Positions 16,136-25,553 of a DNA stretch of 64,000 nucleotides are shown here, one piece after another. The position numbers and the translations under genes are program-made. The stretch comes from Tissierella sp. MB52-C2 (lineage in GTDB: Bacteria > Bacillota > Clostridia > Tissierellales > Tissierellaceae). The DNA is taken from contig NZ_CP133261.1 in assembly GCF_030931715.1 (NCBI RefSeq), positions 2,644,643 through 2,708,642 on the forward strand, read 5' to 3'. Numbering within the stretch: position 1 is the stretch's first letter; each line of letters starts with the position of its first letter. The notes under the pieces were generated by a model. It was not told the origin of the DNA, ran no database searches, and saw nothing but the letters and a program-made list of their open reading frames with translations.

Positions 16136-17086
16136 TTATTTATACTCCATCAGTCTCCCCATAGTTTCTTCTAAAATTTTGGTTCCCTCTAAATAGTATT
16201 CATAATTAACTTCTTTAGCCCATGCACAAATTTCTAGTCCCATATGTAAATTATAGAAATCTTTCTTTAAACTTAATTCAATAAGGTTAATATTTCCAAA
16301 TTCCTCATAACCTAATTTAAAACTCCCTGCCAATACTTTATTCTTTTCAACAAGTGGTAAATAAATTCGAACTAATTCTTTATCTATATCAATTGGTACA
16401 CTTTGTTCAAAATCTATTATGGCTTTTAAGCAGTACTTACCATCTATTTTACTGACTAATATATTTCTATGACTAAAATCATTATGGCATAGAGTAGCTT
16501 TATTTACTTCATCTAGTATGCTGTACATTGATTTCAATTGAGTCTCAGCTTGTTTTAGTAATGCTAAATTTTCATGCTCAAATGAATACAACTCTAGCAA
16601 TATTCTACTCATTAAGTCCTCAAAATACTCTCTATATGTAGTAAAGCCTTGAATACTCCTGCCATTCTCATCCATGCTTCCGAAAAAATCAAATTCTTTA
16701 TGGCAATGAATTATACCTAGCTGTCTCCCCATGGCATAATATATCTCCTTTAAATTACTCAATGATAATCTCTCAGCTACTTGACTCAATAACTCTCCTT
16801 CAATAAAATCATATACTAACCATTCTAATCCATTGTCAAATATACCATAATCAACAATCTTGGGAACTAAAGCTTCTGTATTTGTAAAAATCTTTAGACT
16901 TGCAACCTCTCTATTCCACCTATTCTTCTTATAATAAAGTTTAATTACATGTTTTTTGCTACCAGATGATAACTTATAAACTAGGTGTCTTTGTAAGTTA
17001 TGGTTGCCAATTGGTTCAATTGAATCAACACTTCCTATAATTGGTTTTAATTTATCTCTTAATTCATCTAAATCTATAGTTAACAT
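16136..17086 (-). CDS. APH-family phosphotransferase (kinase-like fold)
   Basis: A 316-residue protein with the APH/choline kinase catalytic loop LCHNDFSHRNILV (about residues 197-209) and metal motif AIIDFEQS. The N-lobe lysine is likely in KHVIKLYYK. These kinases phosphorylate aminoglycosides, choline, sugars or homoserine; nothing here points to drug resistance. ATG start with GGGGG. Ninety bases upstream of the UAP1-like gene and perhaps co-transcribed with it. Confidence 0.8.
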   Translation of the reverse strand: MLTIDLDELRDKLKPIIGSVDSIEPIGNHNLQRHLVYKLSSGSKKHVIKLYYKKNRWNREVASLKIFTNTEALVPKIVDYGIFDNGLEWLVYDFIEGELLSQVAERLSLSNLKEIYYAMGRQLGIIHCHKEFDFFGSMDENGRSIQGFTTYREYFEDLMSRILLELYSFEHENLALLKQAETQLKSMYSILDEVNKATLCHNDFSHRNILVSKIDGKYCLKAIIDFEQSVPIDIDKELVRIYLPLVEKNKVLAGSFKLGYEEFGNINLIELSLKKDFYNLHMGLEICAWAKEVNYEYYLEGTKILEETMGRLMEYK

Positions 17087-17320
17087 ATTTTCCCCCTGAA
17101 TTTTCTAATCTTATCTAACTTCACTAAACCTTATAATAATTTTCCTATATTACTTATTCTGCAAATCTCTCCCCATTCCTTCTTTTCTCAAAAATAAATT
17201 TTGACAATTAGAATATATTTCGAGTTAAGTGCCTCGTATTCTCTTTGACAAGCCGCTTTGTAACAAAAATATCCATTCAACATAATATGATTAATATCTA
17301 AATAAAAAGGGGGTATTCCT

Positions 17321-18244
17321 TTGAAAATATCGGCTATAATAGACAGTGTTTTTTCTCTATTTATCATGATTTTAGTGGGTGTTTATGGAAGTAAGAAAAA
17401 AATTATCACTTCAGAAATGAATAAAGGATTAACGGATATTCTTATACAGATAGCATTACCTTTCATGATTGCTGCTTCTTTTATTTTTACATATGACAAT
17501 ACTATTAAATCTAATATTATAAAGACATTTTATTATAGCCTTATAGCTTATATAATAATGATAGCTGTTTCATACTTACTCCTATTGCCAGTAGAGAATG
17601 ATAAGAAAACAATATTACATTTTGCTAATGTATTTACTAATACAGGTTATGTTGGTTTTCCAATACTCAATTCTATATATGGCGCAGAAGGTATTATATA
17701 TGGATCTATATTCAATATGTTTTTCGTAATATTTGTGTGGACATATGGGCTTATATTATTCAAAGGTAATTTTGAGAAGAAGGAATTAAAGGCAGAGATA
17801 AAAAATGTACTTTTAAATCCATCAATTATAGCAGTTTTTATAGGTATTATAATTATGGTATTTAATATTAAATTGCCTAGTTCCATATCATCGAGTATGA
17901 AAAGCATAGGAAATATTACAGGTCCTTTGTCTATGATTATTATTGGAGTTATACTTTCAAATGTGAGAATAGGAAATCATCTAAAAGATTGGACTATGTA
18001 TTATGGCATAGCTACCAAATTAATTATCATTCCAATGATTATATACCTTATATCCCTGTTAATAGGAGATACATCAAAGGCTGTTTATACAGTAATTATT
18101 ATGACTGCCATGCCTGCCTCTGCTATGACTTCAATATTTGCAGAAAGTTTTAATAAAGAAAAGGAATATGCTGCCGTTCTAGTATCTGTAACTACATTAT
18201 TATCCTTAATTACGGTACCTATATTATTAAAAATTATAATGTAG
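17321..18244 (+). CDS. AEC-family transporter (auxin efflux carrier-like)
   Basis: A hydrophobic 307-residue protein of about ten transmembrane helices in two five-helix halves. FANVFTNTGYVGFPILNSIYG is the first-half signature and TAMPASAMTSIFAESF the second-half signature of the AEC/BASS-related family. It likely exports or imports small organic acids. TTG start with AAAGGGGG upstream. It is the only plus-strand gene of the 1-47 kb accessory region. Confidence 0.88.
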   Translation: MKISAIIDSVFSLFIMILVGVYGSKKKIITSEMNKGLTDILIQIALPFMIAASFIFTYDNTIKSNIIKTFYYSLIAYIIMIAVSYLLLLPVENDKKTILHFANVFTNTGYVGFPILNSIYGAEGIIYGSIFNMFFVIFVWTYGLILFKGNFEKKELKAEIKNVLLNPSIIAVFIGIIIMVFNIKLPSSISSSMKSIGNITGPLSMIIIGVILSNVRIGNHLKDWTMYYGIATKLIIIPMIIYLISLLIGDTSKAVYTVIIMTAMPASAMTSIFAESFNKEKEYAAVLVSVTTLLSLITVPILLKIIM

Positions 18245-18287
18245 CTTTGGTATTGATATAATATTGAAAATCATAGATAATTTTCTA

Positions 18288-19220
18288 TTATGTAAGTCCA
18301 CTTTTTCGAATATCATTTAATTCATCTACAGTAAAAATATTAGCTTTATAAAAATCTAAAAACATTTGGGATATGCTCACATCAAAAATTAACATATCAT
18401 CAGTATTAATTGTTACTTTTACTCCACCATCAAATAAAGTCCGTATAGGGTGGGTTTTATAATCATGAGTCCTACTGAGAATAATATTACTAGCTGGACA
18501 GATATTTAGGGTAATATGATTGTCGGATAGCCAGCGAACAGTATCTTTACAATTTGCCGCAGATATCCCATGCTGTACCTCATCTAGTTCTAATACTTCA
18601 ACTGCTTCTCTAACAGAATCTGCATCGCCAAACTCTCCTACATGGGCACGAAGCTTTATACCATATGATTTCGCTAAACGATATAATTGTTTGAAATTTG
18701 CTATTGATTGCGCAAATTCATTTCCACAGATATCAATTGATTTATAGAAATTCATACTAAAATATTCATCACACAAATGCAATATAGAATTTACATTACT
18801 CCCTCTATCAAAGGTTAACTCAGGAATAAACTCAATTTCCGGTGCAGTTTCTTTATGAATACTTGAAATAGCCTTTATAAAGTTTGGTAAAGAACCATAA
18901 AGTGCTTCTTCCCCTAACCCAAAACTCAAAACAAGCTTAGTAACCCCATCATCTTTTGCCTGCTGAAATGCGCCCTTAATTCGAACTTCATAACCATCTA
19001 TCCCCTGACAATGATATCTAATGTTTTTCTCATACCATCTCTGCATATCCCCAAGATCTAAAAATTTCTGATTTAATCGGAGAATTTGGACTCCTGCCCA
19101 CTTTTCAATAAAGCGTACATTTCCACCTCTCGGTGCATGATTATGAAGATCACCTTTAGGAATTTTTTTTATACTTTCTATGTCGCATCGTTTTAAAGCA
19201 TCGATAAAAGCAATATCCAT
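18288..19220 (-). CDS. Adenosine deaminase-family amidohydrolase
   Basis: The 310-residue protein has the zinc motif KGDLHNHAPRGG (HxH), the catalytic HVGEFGDADSV (glutamate proton donor), VQHGISA and the metal aspartate in TINTDDMLIF. These are the four motifs of adenosine/AMP deaminases. Substrate may be adenosine or a related purine. The C-terminus (LNDIRKSGLT) ends slightly earlier than usual. AAGGAGA directs initiation at the ATG at 19220, not the upstream in-frame ATG. Confidence 0.83.
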   Translation of the reverse strand: MDIAFIDALKRCDIESIKKIPKGDLHNHAPRGGNVRFIEKWAGVQILRLNQKFLDLGDMQRWYEKNIRYHCQGIDGYEVRIKGAFQQAKDDGVTKLVLSFGLGEEALYGSLPNFIKAISSIHKETAPEIEFIPELTFDRGSNVNSILHLCDEYFSMNFYKSIDICGNEFAQSIANFKQLYRLAKSYGIKLRAHVGEFGDADSVREAVEVLELDEVQHGISAANCKDTVRWLSDNHITLNICPASNIILSRTHDYKTHPIRTLFDGGVKVTINTDDMLIFDVSISQMFLDFYKANIFTVDELNDIRKSGLT

Positions 19221-19349
19221 CAAATATCTCCTTCCCATCTAGTCTCACTAATAAATTTACTCCTTACTATCCATTCACTACATCATATACATCGATCACA
19301 GGGGCACTTCTAATTCTTAATGGTATTCTTACAGTACCTAACCCCCTGC

Positions 19350-20072
19350 TTATGGAAAATATTGATTATTTTTAATTTTCTTGCATCCAATATGAAATCT
19401 ATCGTATGCCGTTTTATATAAAGTTGGTATATTTATCTGTCTTCCATGTGTATGTCCTACAAGAATATGATTATAACTTATTTCTTTAGATTCTATTGTA
19501 TTAATTATATTCGGTGAGTGAGCTAATATTATTTTATAATCGTTGCTTATTTTCTCAATCCCAATGTCATACTTTTCGTTTCCATATACAGAATTATCGA
19601 AGCCATATATTAAGATTTTTGTTTCTCCTATCGTTAATATTAAGCTTTCATTAATCAATAGCTTTAGATTATCGTACTTGCTAATTTCATTAGACAACTT
19701 GTCCAACGATATATTTCTTTTCATAAAAAGGTTCTTTTGCTCTTCTCTTTCATAATTTCCCAGTACCATAAGTACAGGTTGCTTTATAGTTCCTAATTCT
19801 TTTATTACTTTAGGCAGCTTTTTTTGAGTATTTGAATAATCTCCTGTAATCACTACAAAATCAGGATTTGTTGAATTTATAATACTGCTAATCCTGCCAT
19901 TAATAAATTTTGCTTTATTATGAATATCAGATATATGAATGAATCTAAAATTAGAAGGTACTTTTTTCTGTATTTCTATATGCTCTATTTTAACTGAATG
20001 AGTACCTGAAATAACTATAGATATTATAGCTATAATTATAATTCCAATTATATAGTAGAATATGATTATCAC
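19350..20072 (-). CDS. Membrane-anchored metallophosphoesterase (YkuE-like)
   Basis: A 240-residue calcineurin-like phosphoesterase. An N-terminal hydrophobic helix (residues 3-22) anchors it. Metal motifs follow: FIHISDIHNKA (DxH), VVITGDYSN (GD), VLGNYERE (the usual GNHD reads GNYE, so the conserved histidine is a tyrosine), LAHSP and LVGHTHGRQI. The YkuE/YaeI group hydrolyses lipid-linked phosphodiesters. The GTG start overlaps the end of its own AGAGG, so the exact start is uncertain. Confidence 0.8.
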   Translation of the reverse strand: MIIIFYYIIGIIIIAIISIVISGTHSVKIEHIEIQKKVPSNFRFIHISDIHNKAKFINGRISSIINSTNPDFVVITGDYSNTQKKLPKVIKELGTIKQPVLMVLGNYEREEQKNLFMKRNISLDKLSNEISKYDNLKLLINESLILTIGETKILIYGFDNSVYGNEKYDIGIEKISNDYKIILAHSPNIINTIESKEISYNHILVGHTHGRQINIPTLYKTAYDRFHIGCKKIKNNQYFP

Positions 20073-20164
20073 CTCTATATAGATGTTTTATAAAATATAT
20101 CTTAATCTAATTTGATTATATATTAAGATATCGAAAAGTTCTTTTTACTAAACTCAGCATCTTA

Positions 20165-20920
20165 TTATTTACTATCGCAAATATTTAAATATTCAAGATT
20201 ATATATATGTTTCTTTAATACATCTTCTTTTTTGAAATCTATATTTTCATTTGCCTTTAATTTTACAATATAATCTATATTGCTTCTTATTATTGCATTA
20301 TCCATGACATCTCCATGGCTTTGCACAATTATATCAGCTCCTATAGAATAGTATTTTTCCAATGTATCTTTATATTTGTCTAAGTTATTCCAACACATAT
20401 ATGAAGGAATAGGATCATCTACATTGTCCCCGACAAAGAGTACATTATCTATTAAATCATAACAAGAAGCTGAATCTTCTGAGTGACCAGGACTATAGAA
20501 AAATTCAATTCCTTCATCATCGAATGTAATCTTACTATCAAATGTAATATTAGGTAAAACTATATCTATATCTTCTTTTGCAAATTCAATAGCATTTGAT
20601 GCTAATTCCTCTCCCCCATGCTCAACAATAAAATCTCTACATATCTTATGAGATACTATTAGAGAATTTCTAAATTCACTATTACCCCAAATATGATCCC
20701 AATGGCTATGTGAATTAAATATTATATAATCCTTTTTACCATAATTAGTCTCAAGATATTCTTTTACTTCTCTCATATAATAAGCTCCCAGGTATGTATC
20801 ACAAACGATAAAATTCTTTCTACCATTAATTACATATACATTAGTCACACAATCATAAGATTTTTCTAGTTCCATAAAAGTAAATAAAATTCCTCTATTT
20901 CCCACTCTGTTAATTTTCAT
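20165..20920 (-). CDS. MBL-fold metallo-hydrolase
   Basis: A 251-residue metallo-beta-lactamase-fold hydrolase with FNSHSHWDHIWGN (HxHxDH), a metal histidine in SPGHSEDS and the aspartate in FVGDNVDD. Probably a two-metal thioesterase, lactonase or phosphodiesterase; substrate unknown. TGGAGG gives a start at 20920. The open frame extends 19 codons further upstream without RBS. Last gene of a short GNAT-Nudix-MBL run. Confidence 0.83.
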   Translation of the reverse strand: MKINRVGNRGILFTFMELEKSYDCVTNVYVINGRKNFIVCDTYLGAYYMREVKEYLETNYGKKDYIIFNSHSHWDHIWGNSEFRNSLIVSHKICRDFIVEHGGEELASNAIEFAKEDIDIVLPNITFDSKITFDDEGIEFFYSPGHSEDSASCYDLIDNVLFVGDNVDDPIPSYMCWNNLDKYKDTLEKYYSIGADIIVQSHGDVMDNAIIRSNIDYIVKLKANENIDFKKEDVLKKHIYNLEYLNICDSK

Positions 20921-20991
20921 ATTAACCTCCATCTTTTGAAATCCCTCAATTTTTCCATCACTTAAAATATTACACATCCATATATACCAAT

Positions 20992-21441
20992 CTATAATCC
21001 AATTGCAGATTTTTCTCCCATATAATTACCTGCATTAGGAAATCCTTTTTTAATAATATCTTGAAATAGTTCAGAAAAGCCATAGTTAGTCAAATCATCT
21101 ATATCAATAAACTTCACATCATGAATAGGATTTTTATCATGCTCATTTGTAGGAAGTTTGATTTTTCCACAAACTCTTTCAAGCATAAAAGTAATATGTA
21201 GTAACGGAGGTGTTGAACCAGTTTTTTCACAAATATATAACAATTTAATTATTTTTACATTCAATCCTGTTTCTTCATATAATTCTCTAACTATACCTTC
21301 CTCAATTGTTTCTCCTTGCTCGAGTCTTCCTCCTGGCAAAGACCATGATCTACTAGATGATACTTTTTGATTAACCAATAATATCTTTCCATATTCTATT
21401 AATACTCCTGTAACTCTTATCTGAAATAAATTATTATTCAT
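20992..21441 (-). CDS. Nudix hydrolase
   Basis: 149 residues with a complete Nudix box: PGGRLEQGETIEEGIVRELY then EETGL. The preceding VTGVLIEYGKILLVNQ is the usual first strand. TGGAGG fixes the ATG at 21441. Twenty-one bases after a GNAT stop codon, so the two are probably on one transcript. Confidence 0.87.
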   Translation of the reverse strand: MNNNLFQIRVTGVLIEYGKILLVNQKVSSSRSWSLPGGRLEQGETIEEGIVRELYEETGLNVKIIKLLYICEKTGSTPPLLHITFMLERVCGKIKLPTNEHDKNPIHDVKFIDIDDLTNYGFSELFQDIIKKGFPNAGNYMGEKSAIGL

Positions 21442-21462
21442 TACATAAACCTCCATGACAAA

Positions 21463-21903
21463 TTATGTGCTCATTATATATCTGCTATCAGCAATATTCT
21501 TTACAATTTTATATCCATTTCTATGATAGAAGTTAATAGCTCCTTGGTTATTTATAAATACATATAAGAATATATCTTTATTTTTTTCCTTTGCAATTAA
21601 ACCAATATGTTTTAAAACTTCTGTCCCAATGCCTCTTCCTTGAAATTCATCAAAAATAAAAAAATCGTCAAGTTCGAGCTTCCCATCTTCATCATGTAAA
21701 TAATAATAGCCTACTTTAATATCTTCAAAGTAAATACATTGATAATTTTCTATATTCTTTTCTATCTTGTTCCTAACCCAGGTAAAGATCTTTTCAAAAT
21801 CAAGGCTCAAATTAGTTTCATGTTTTTCAATAAGTTTTTTATTTAACTCAAATACTTTATTAATATCAACAGCTGTCGCATCTTTAAATGTTATGTTCAT
21901 CAT
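21463..21903 (-). CDS. GNAT N-acetyltransferase
   Basis: 146 residues with IFDEFQGRGIGTEVLKHI as acetyl-CoA loop and NNQGAINFYHRNGYKIV as motif B. TGGAGG precedes a doublet of ATG codons (21903 and 21900); upstream in-frame codons lack an RBS. Substrate unknown. Confidence 0.87.
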   Translation of the reverse strand: MMNITFKDATAVDINKVFELNKKLIEKHETNLSLDFEKIFTWVRNKIEKNIENYQCIYFEDIKVGYYYLHDEDGKLELDDFFIFDEFQGRGIGTEVLKHIGLIAKEKNKDIFLYVFINNQGAINFYHRNGYKIVKNIADSRYIMST

Positions 21904-21929
21904 TAACCTCCACATCATAAAAATATATA

Positions 21930-22244
21930 TTATTTCTTCACTCTCGCTATCCAATATTTACACTTCTGCGCCGAGTTTATTTCCCAATCCTTGTCCACTA
22001 AATCTGCCCAAATAAATTCTTCCAAAAGTTCATACCCTGATTCTTCTAGTAAATTAATGAATTTTAACCTACTTGGAATATGTATAAATATCTCTATCCC
22101 ATTCTTATTTCCTAATATATCTCCAAAATCATGAAGTCTCTTGTCCTGCAAATTATTCTTCCATCTATATTCTTCTTCAATGCAAAACCCATCATCTCTT
22201 AACTCTCTTAGTATGAACTTTTCTTTATCCCGTTGTTTTAAATA
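21930..22244 (-). pseudogene. Unrecognised 105-codon open frame, probably a 3' gene remnant
   Basis: The open frame runs from just after a TAG (22245) to the stop at 21930. It has no ATG; a TTG at 22151 could start a 73-residue product but lacks a clear RBS. The segments FIHIPSRLKFINLLEESGYEL and KYWIARVKK look like the end of a methyltransferase-type protein, which is only an impression. Confidence 0.35.
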
Positions 22245-22292
22245 CTAACTCCTATATTCTATTAGTATCCATACATCTATTACCCTGTCATT

Positions 22293-22766
22293 TTATATTA
22301 AGTTTTTAGTCATAGATACCATTCCTGGCATATATCCAAGTTTTTGATTTAGTGCCAACATATTGCTATTGTTATAATGAACCGTTGTTTGTATTGCTTT
22401 AATTCCTTCAATTCGGCACCATTCCTCTAATAATGTTTTTAGCTTCGTTGCTACTCCGTGCTCCCTGTAATTTTCTGTAACATACAGAGATAAAATCATA
22501 ACAGTATTTTGAGGTTCCTCTTGTTTGTATGCCCATATAAATCCCTGTACATTCTCATTATCGTCTTCTGTAATGGCAAGGAACAAATCTTCTTTTTTTG
22601 TATTTAAAATTCTTTGTATTGTTTCTTCTATATCTGCCGTTGAGGCTTTATAATCTGGTCTCCATAGCTTTGGTGTTAGATTATGCCATTTTGCAATTTG
22701 TATTAAAAGTGACTCTAGTTTTTTGTCAGTATAACCCACACCGAGTTCAATTTTTTTATAGTTCAT
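22293..22766 (-). CDS. GNAT N-acetyltransferase
   Basis: 157 residues. LYVTENYREHGVATKLKTL is the acetyl-CoA segment, with HGVA in place of the usual GxG. NNSNMLALNQKLGYMPG is motif B. AGGAGGG places the ATG at 22766. Substrate unknown. Confidence 0.85.
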   Translation of the reverse strand: MNYKKIELGVGYTDKKLESLLIQIAKWHNLTPKLWRPDYKASTADIEETIQRILNTKKEDLFLAITEDDNENVQGFIWAYKQEEPQNTVMILSLYVTENYREHGVATKLKTLLEEWCRIEGIKAIQTTVHYNNSNMLALNQKLGYMPGMVSMTKNLI

Positions 22767-22874
22767 CACCAAACCCTCCTATCAATATTATTTATGCGAT
22801 TTTTATTAGGTTATCTATTATCTCAACTATACAATATCTAATAGTTCTTATACTGGATTTTACCTTGTATTTAA

Positions 22875-23609
22875 CTATTCGTTAGGACATTCTCCTGCTC
22901 TAGCCATAGTAATTACCGATAGATAGTCTTGTATCATTTCTCTCGTAACATTCATTTCTATAAGGTATAAATCTGCTAGGGTTTTCTTAAACCTTAAAAG
23001 CATTTCTCGTTCTTTTACTTCTACTGGCACAGGCGTGTATTCAACAAGGTATACAGTTCTTGCTATATCATATAAAAAGTCGCCATGACATACATTCATG
23101 AAATCTATTACCATTGCTTGTCCATCAGATACAAATATATTACCAGGATGGAAGTCACCATGACAAAGGGTAATACCATCCTGAAGTTTATCTAGCATAT
23201 TCAATGCTTCTTTTTGTTTATTTTGATTCTCCGATAGAGCATTTATTATATTATATTTTAAAAACTCCTTATAACTTGGTACATTACTAATACTATTTTG
23301 CAGGATTGCCTTATGTAAACTTGCCATATATACGGCACAACTTTGCACATCACCTGTTCTCATAACCCAATCCAATAGAGATTCACCTTCTATTTTGTCA
23401 TAGATAATACCTATTCGCTCTTCCAAAAAAACAATCTCATATGCCTTTGGTTTTATAAAATCCATATTGCTTATTGCCCTTGAATTATTAAACTCTTTCT
23501 CTACTGATTCTCTCGGATATCCTTGATTGAAAAGCTTAAGTACCTTGGCTTCTTCTAATTCATATACAGTTGCTGTATTACCTCTGCCTATTACTTTTCC
23601 ATATTTCAC
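22875..23609 (-). CDS. APH-family phosphotransferase
   Basis: A 244-residue kinase-fold protein. It has a glycine-rich loop VIGRGNTATVYEL, lysine in VLKLFN, catalytic loop LCHGDFHPGNIFV and metal motif VIDFMNV. The GRGNTATVYE opening is typical of small clostridial kinases annotated as aminoglycoside phosphotransferases of unknown substrate. GTG start with GGAGAG upstream. Confidence 0.83.
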   Translation of the reverse strand: MKYGKVIGRGNTATVYELEEAKVLKLFNQGYPRESVEKEFNNSRAISNMDFIKPKAYEIVFLEERIGIIYDKIEGESLLDWVMRTGDVQSCAVYMASLHKAILQNSISNVPSYKEFLKYNIINALSENQNKQKEALNMLDKLQDGITLCHGDFHPGNIFVSDGQAMVIDFMNVCHGDFLYDIARTVYLVEYTPVPVEVKEREMLLRFKKTLADLYLIEMNVTREMIQDYLSVITMARAGECPNE

Positions 23610-23643
23610 TTATCTCTCTCCTAAAAGTTAAATTTCGCTTGGC

Positions 23644-24171
23644 TTATAAGTTAATCCAATATCTCTGAATAATCTCAGAAAAAGTTTCACTAAAGATTTC
23701 ATTCTCCAATATTCCATTATTATTTTGAATAACTTTAGCTGATGCAATATTAATTTTATCACATGTAATTAAGACTCTGTCTAGATTTAACTCTCTACAT
23801 TTCTGTAGGGCTAATTTTAACATTATAGTTCCATATCCCTTTTTTCTTTCTGTAGGTCTAATAGAATAACCTATATGACCACCTTCATTTAAAAGAAACT
23901 CATTTAATTTATGTCGTATATTAATCATTCCAATAATTCTATTGTCTGATTCTCTAATAAAAAAGTAAGTATTTGCAGGTACTTTTTCTTCTGGGATATT
24001 TGGTAAATCCAAATCTTCTTCAATCTTTAGCAGCCATTCATCATAATTATCATATCTATACAGCCCACCTGTTCCATAGGTTTTCGAATTATATTCTGAG
24101 AATTCTTGCATAAATTCAAATGCTTCTTTTTCATGTTCCTTTGAGGGAATTATCAATTTTATATCAGTCAT
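23644..24171 (-). CDS. GNAT N-acetyltransferase
   Basis: 175 residues: GYSIRPTERKKGYGTIMLKL is the acetyl-CoA region, and VLITCDKINIASAKVIQNN the late motif. The fold and order match other YjaB/Yjdj-like clostridial acetyltransferases. ATG start with GGAGAG. About 80 bases downstream of the mini J-protein gene. Confidence 0.87.
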   Translation of the reverse strand: MTDIKLIIPSKEHEKEAFEFMQEFSEYNSKTYGTGGLYRYDNYDEWLLKIEEDLDLPNIPEEKVPANTYFFIRESDNRIIGMINIRHKLNEFLLNEGGHIGYSIRPTERKKGYGTIMLKLALQKCRELNLDRVLITCDKINIASAKVIQNNNGILENEIFSETFSEIIQRYWINL

Positions 24172-24250
24172 TTTATCATCTCTCCAATTTATATATAGTC
24201 TGTTGCTTAATAATTTGCTGTTTTCTCTTAAGCAGTTAATCTAAATAGAG

Positions 24251-24445
24251 TTACTCCTTATTTATTAATCTATTGTAAGCATCTAACACTTCAATCATTT
24301 TCTCGCTACTGCCCCCATGGTCTGGATGATGTTTTTTAGCTAACTCTCTGAACTTCTTCTTTATATCATCAACAGAAGCTCCTAGAGATAACCCAAAATA
24401 AGCTAAAACGCTAGGATCTTGAATTTCATCAAAGTCTAGACCCAT
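24251..24445 (-). CDS. Minimal J-domain protein
   Basis: Only 64 residues, almost all J-domain. AYFGLSLGASVDDIKKKFRE is helices I-II, then KKHHPDHGG with the invariant HPD tripeptide, then helix III (EKMIEVLDAYNRLI). The HPD loop stimulates Hsp70 ATPase, but no G/F or client-binding region is present. It begins 12 bases after an 80-residue unknown protein, suggesting a functional pair. Weak RBS. Confidence 0.85.
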   Translation of the reverse strand: MGLDFDEIQDPSVLAYFGLSLGASVDDIKKKFRELAKKHHPDHGGSSEKMIEVLDAYNRLINKE

Positions 24446-24457
24446 ATCTTTATACTT

Positions 24458-24691
24458 TCAAAAATATACACTGTAAAAGTACTCTTCAAAAATCTCCTTT
24501 AGTTCCTGCTTATGAAAATTAAGTAGTTTAGAAATAGGATACTTAACTGTCATATCGTCAATTGATTTTGTAGAAAAATATTCATCCCATACATATTTTT
24601 TAGAGAACCCCTCACCAACATACTCAAAGCGAATTTTATCTTCGACTTTTTTTAATTGCCTTAGCTTACGTTTCAACTTACCAACTTCCAT
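24458..24691 (-). CDS. Unknown 77-residue protein paired with a mini J-protein
   Basis: A basic N-terminus (KLKRKLRQLKKVEDKIRFEY) is followed by YVWDEYFST, KYPISKLLNFHKQELKEIFEEYF. It is soluble and helix-rich, with no recognised family. AAGGAAGTGG places the ATG at 24691. It directly precedes the J-domain gene, so it may be the recruiting or client partner. That is inference from position only. Confidence 0.55.
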   Translation of the reverse strand: MEVGKLKRKLRQLKKVEDKIRFEYVGEGFSKKYVWDEYFSTKSIDDMTVKYPISKLLNFHKQELKEIFEEYFYSVYF

Positions 24692-24929
24692 ATATACCAC
24701 TTCCTTATTTCTAGGCTCACTAATACTTAAAATTCAAGCAAGAGTCTCATATAATGATTCTATTATCTTTTCATAGTCTTTTACGTAACATACAATTATT
24801 TAAAGTATCTTTTAGCCAGTCCTAAATGACTAATTTTTTTCAGCTTCCCACATTTTATAAATGCATTTTTATACATTCTTAATGCCACTTTTATCCGAAG
24901 CCAATAATATTATTGCAACCCGATATAGA

Positions 24930-25454
24930 TTACTTCAATTCTATTTCCATCTCTATTATTGAATCTTCATTCTCATCTATAATCTCCACACTAACTTTAT
25001 CTACAATAGTCTCAAAAATATCATTTATATCCTTTACCTTGAGAATTGCTGCTTCATAATCTTCCCCACTCTCTATTTTCCCTACTGTCATATGAGGATG
25101 GTATTCCCTACTTCTCAACCATTTTGGTAAATAGGGCTCCAATATACCTGTATAAAGTTTTTTATGAATGATATATATTTCTTCTTTACCAACCTGGATA
25201 TTAAGAAAAAGATAGTTTCCAAATGATTGTACTGGTGTAATATCTTTAAGCATTACTTTAAAAGAGCTTATATCAGATAATACATATTCTATATGTTCTT
25301 TCAGCCTCTCTGAACTTATATCGCTACAAAATGGAAATACAAGTGTAATATGGGGGCTGACATGACTTACCAATGGATCATATTTATCTCTCATTTCATC
25401 AATGATTCTCATATTATTAAATTCAGGAAATATCATAATGCATCGCTCTACCAT
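24930..25454 (-). CDS. 2H phosphoesterase (2'-5' RNA ligase-like)
   Basis: 174 residues with the two HxTx/S motifs of the 2H superfamily: SPHITLVFPF (about residue 33) and YHPHMTVGKI (about residue 134), about 100 residues apart as expected for LigT/YjcG-type enzymes. These act on cyclic phosphodiesters in RNA or nucleotides. ATG start with AGGAGAGG upstream. Confidence 0.85.
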   Translation of the reverse strand: MVERCIMIFPEFNNMRIIDEMRDKYDPLVSHVSPHITLVFPFCSDISSERLKEHIEYVLSDISSFKVMLKDITPVQSFGNYLFLNIQVGKEEIYIIHKKLYTGILEPYLPKWLRSREYHPHMTVGKIESGEDYEAAILKVKDINDIFETIVDKVSVEIIDENEDSIIEMEIELK

Positions 25455-25553
25455 ATTTTATCTTTCCTCTCCTAATCTATAGTAAAAATATAATACATAA
25501 TTCTTCACCAATTTATTTGATTATAATAAATAAATCCTTGAAATCTATTATTA

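Noticed and set aside
24251-24691. Toxin-antitoxin pair, from two small adjacent genes
   Set aside because: The second gene is clearly a J-domain with the HPD motif. No toxin or antitoxin fold is visible in the first.
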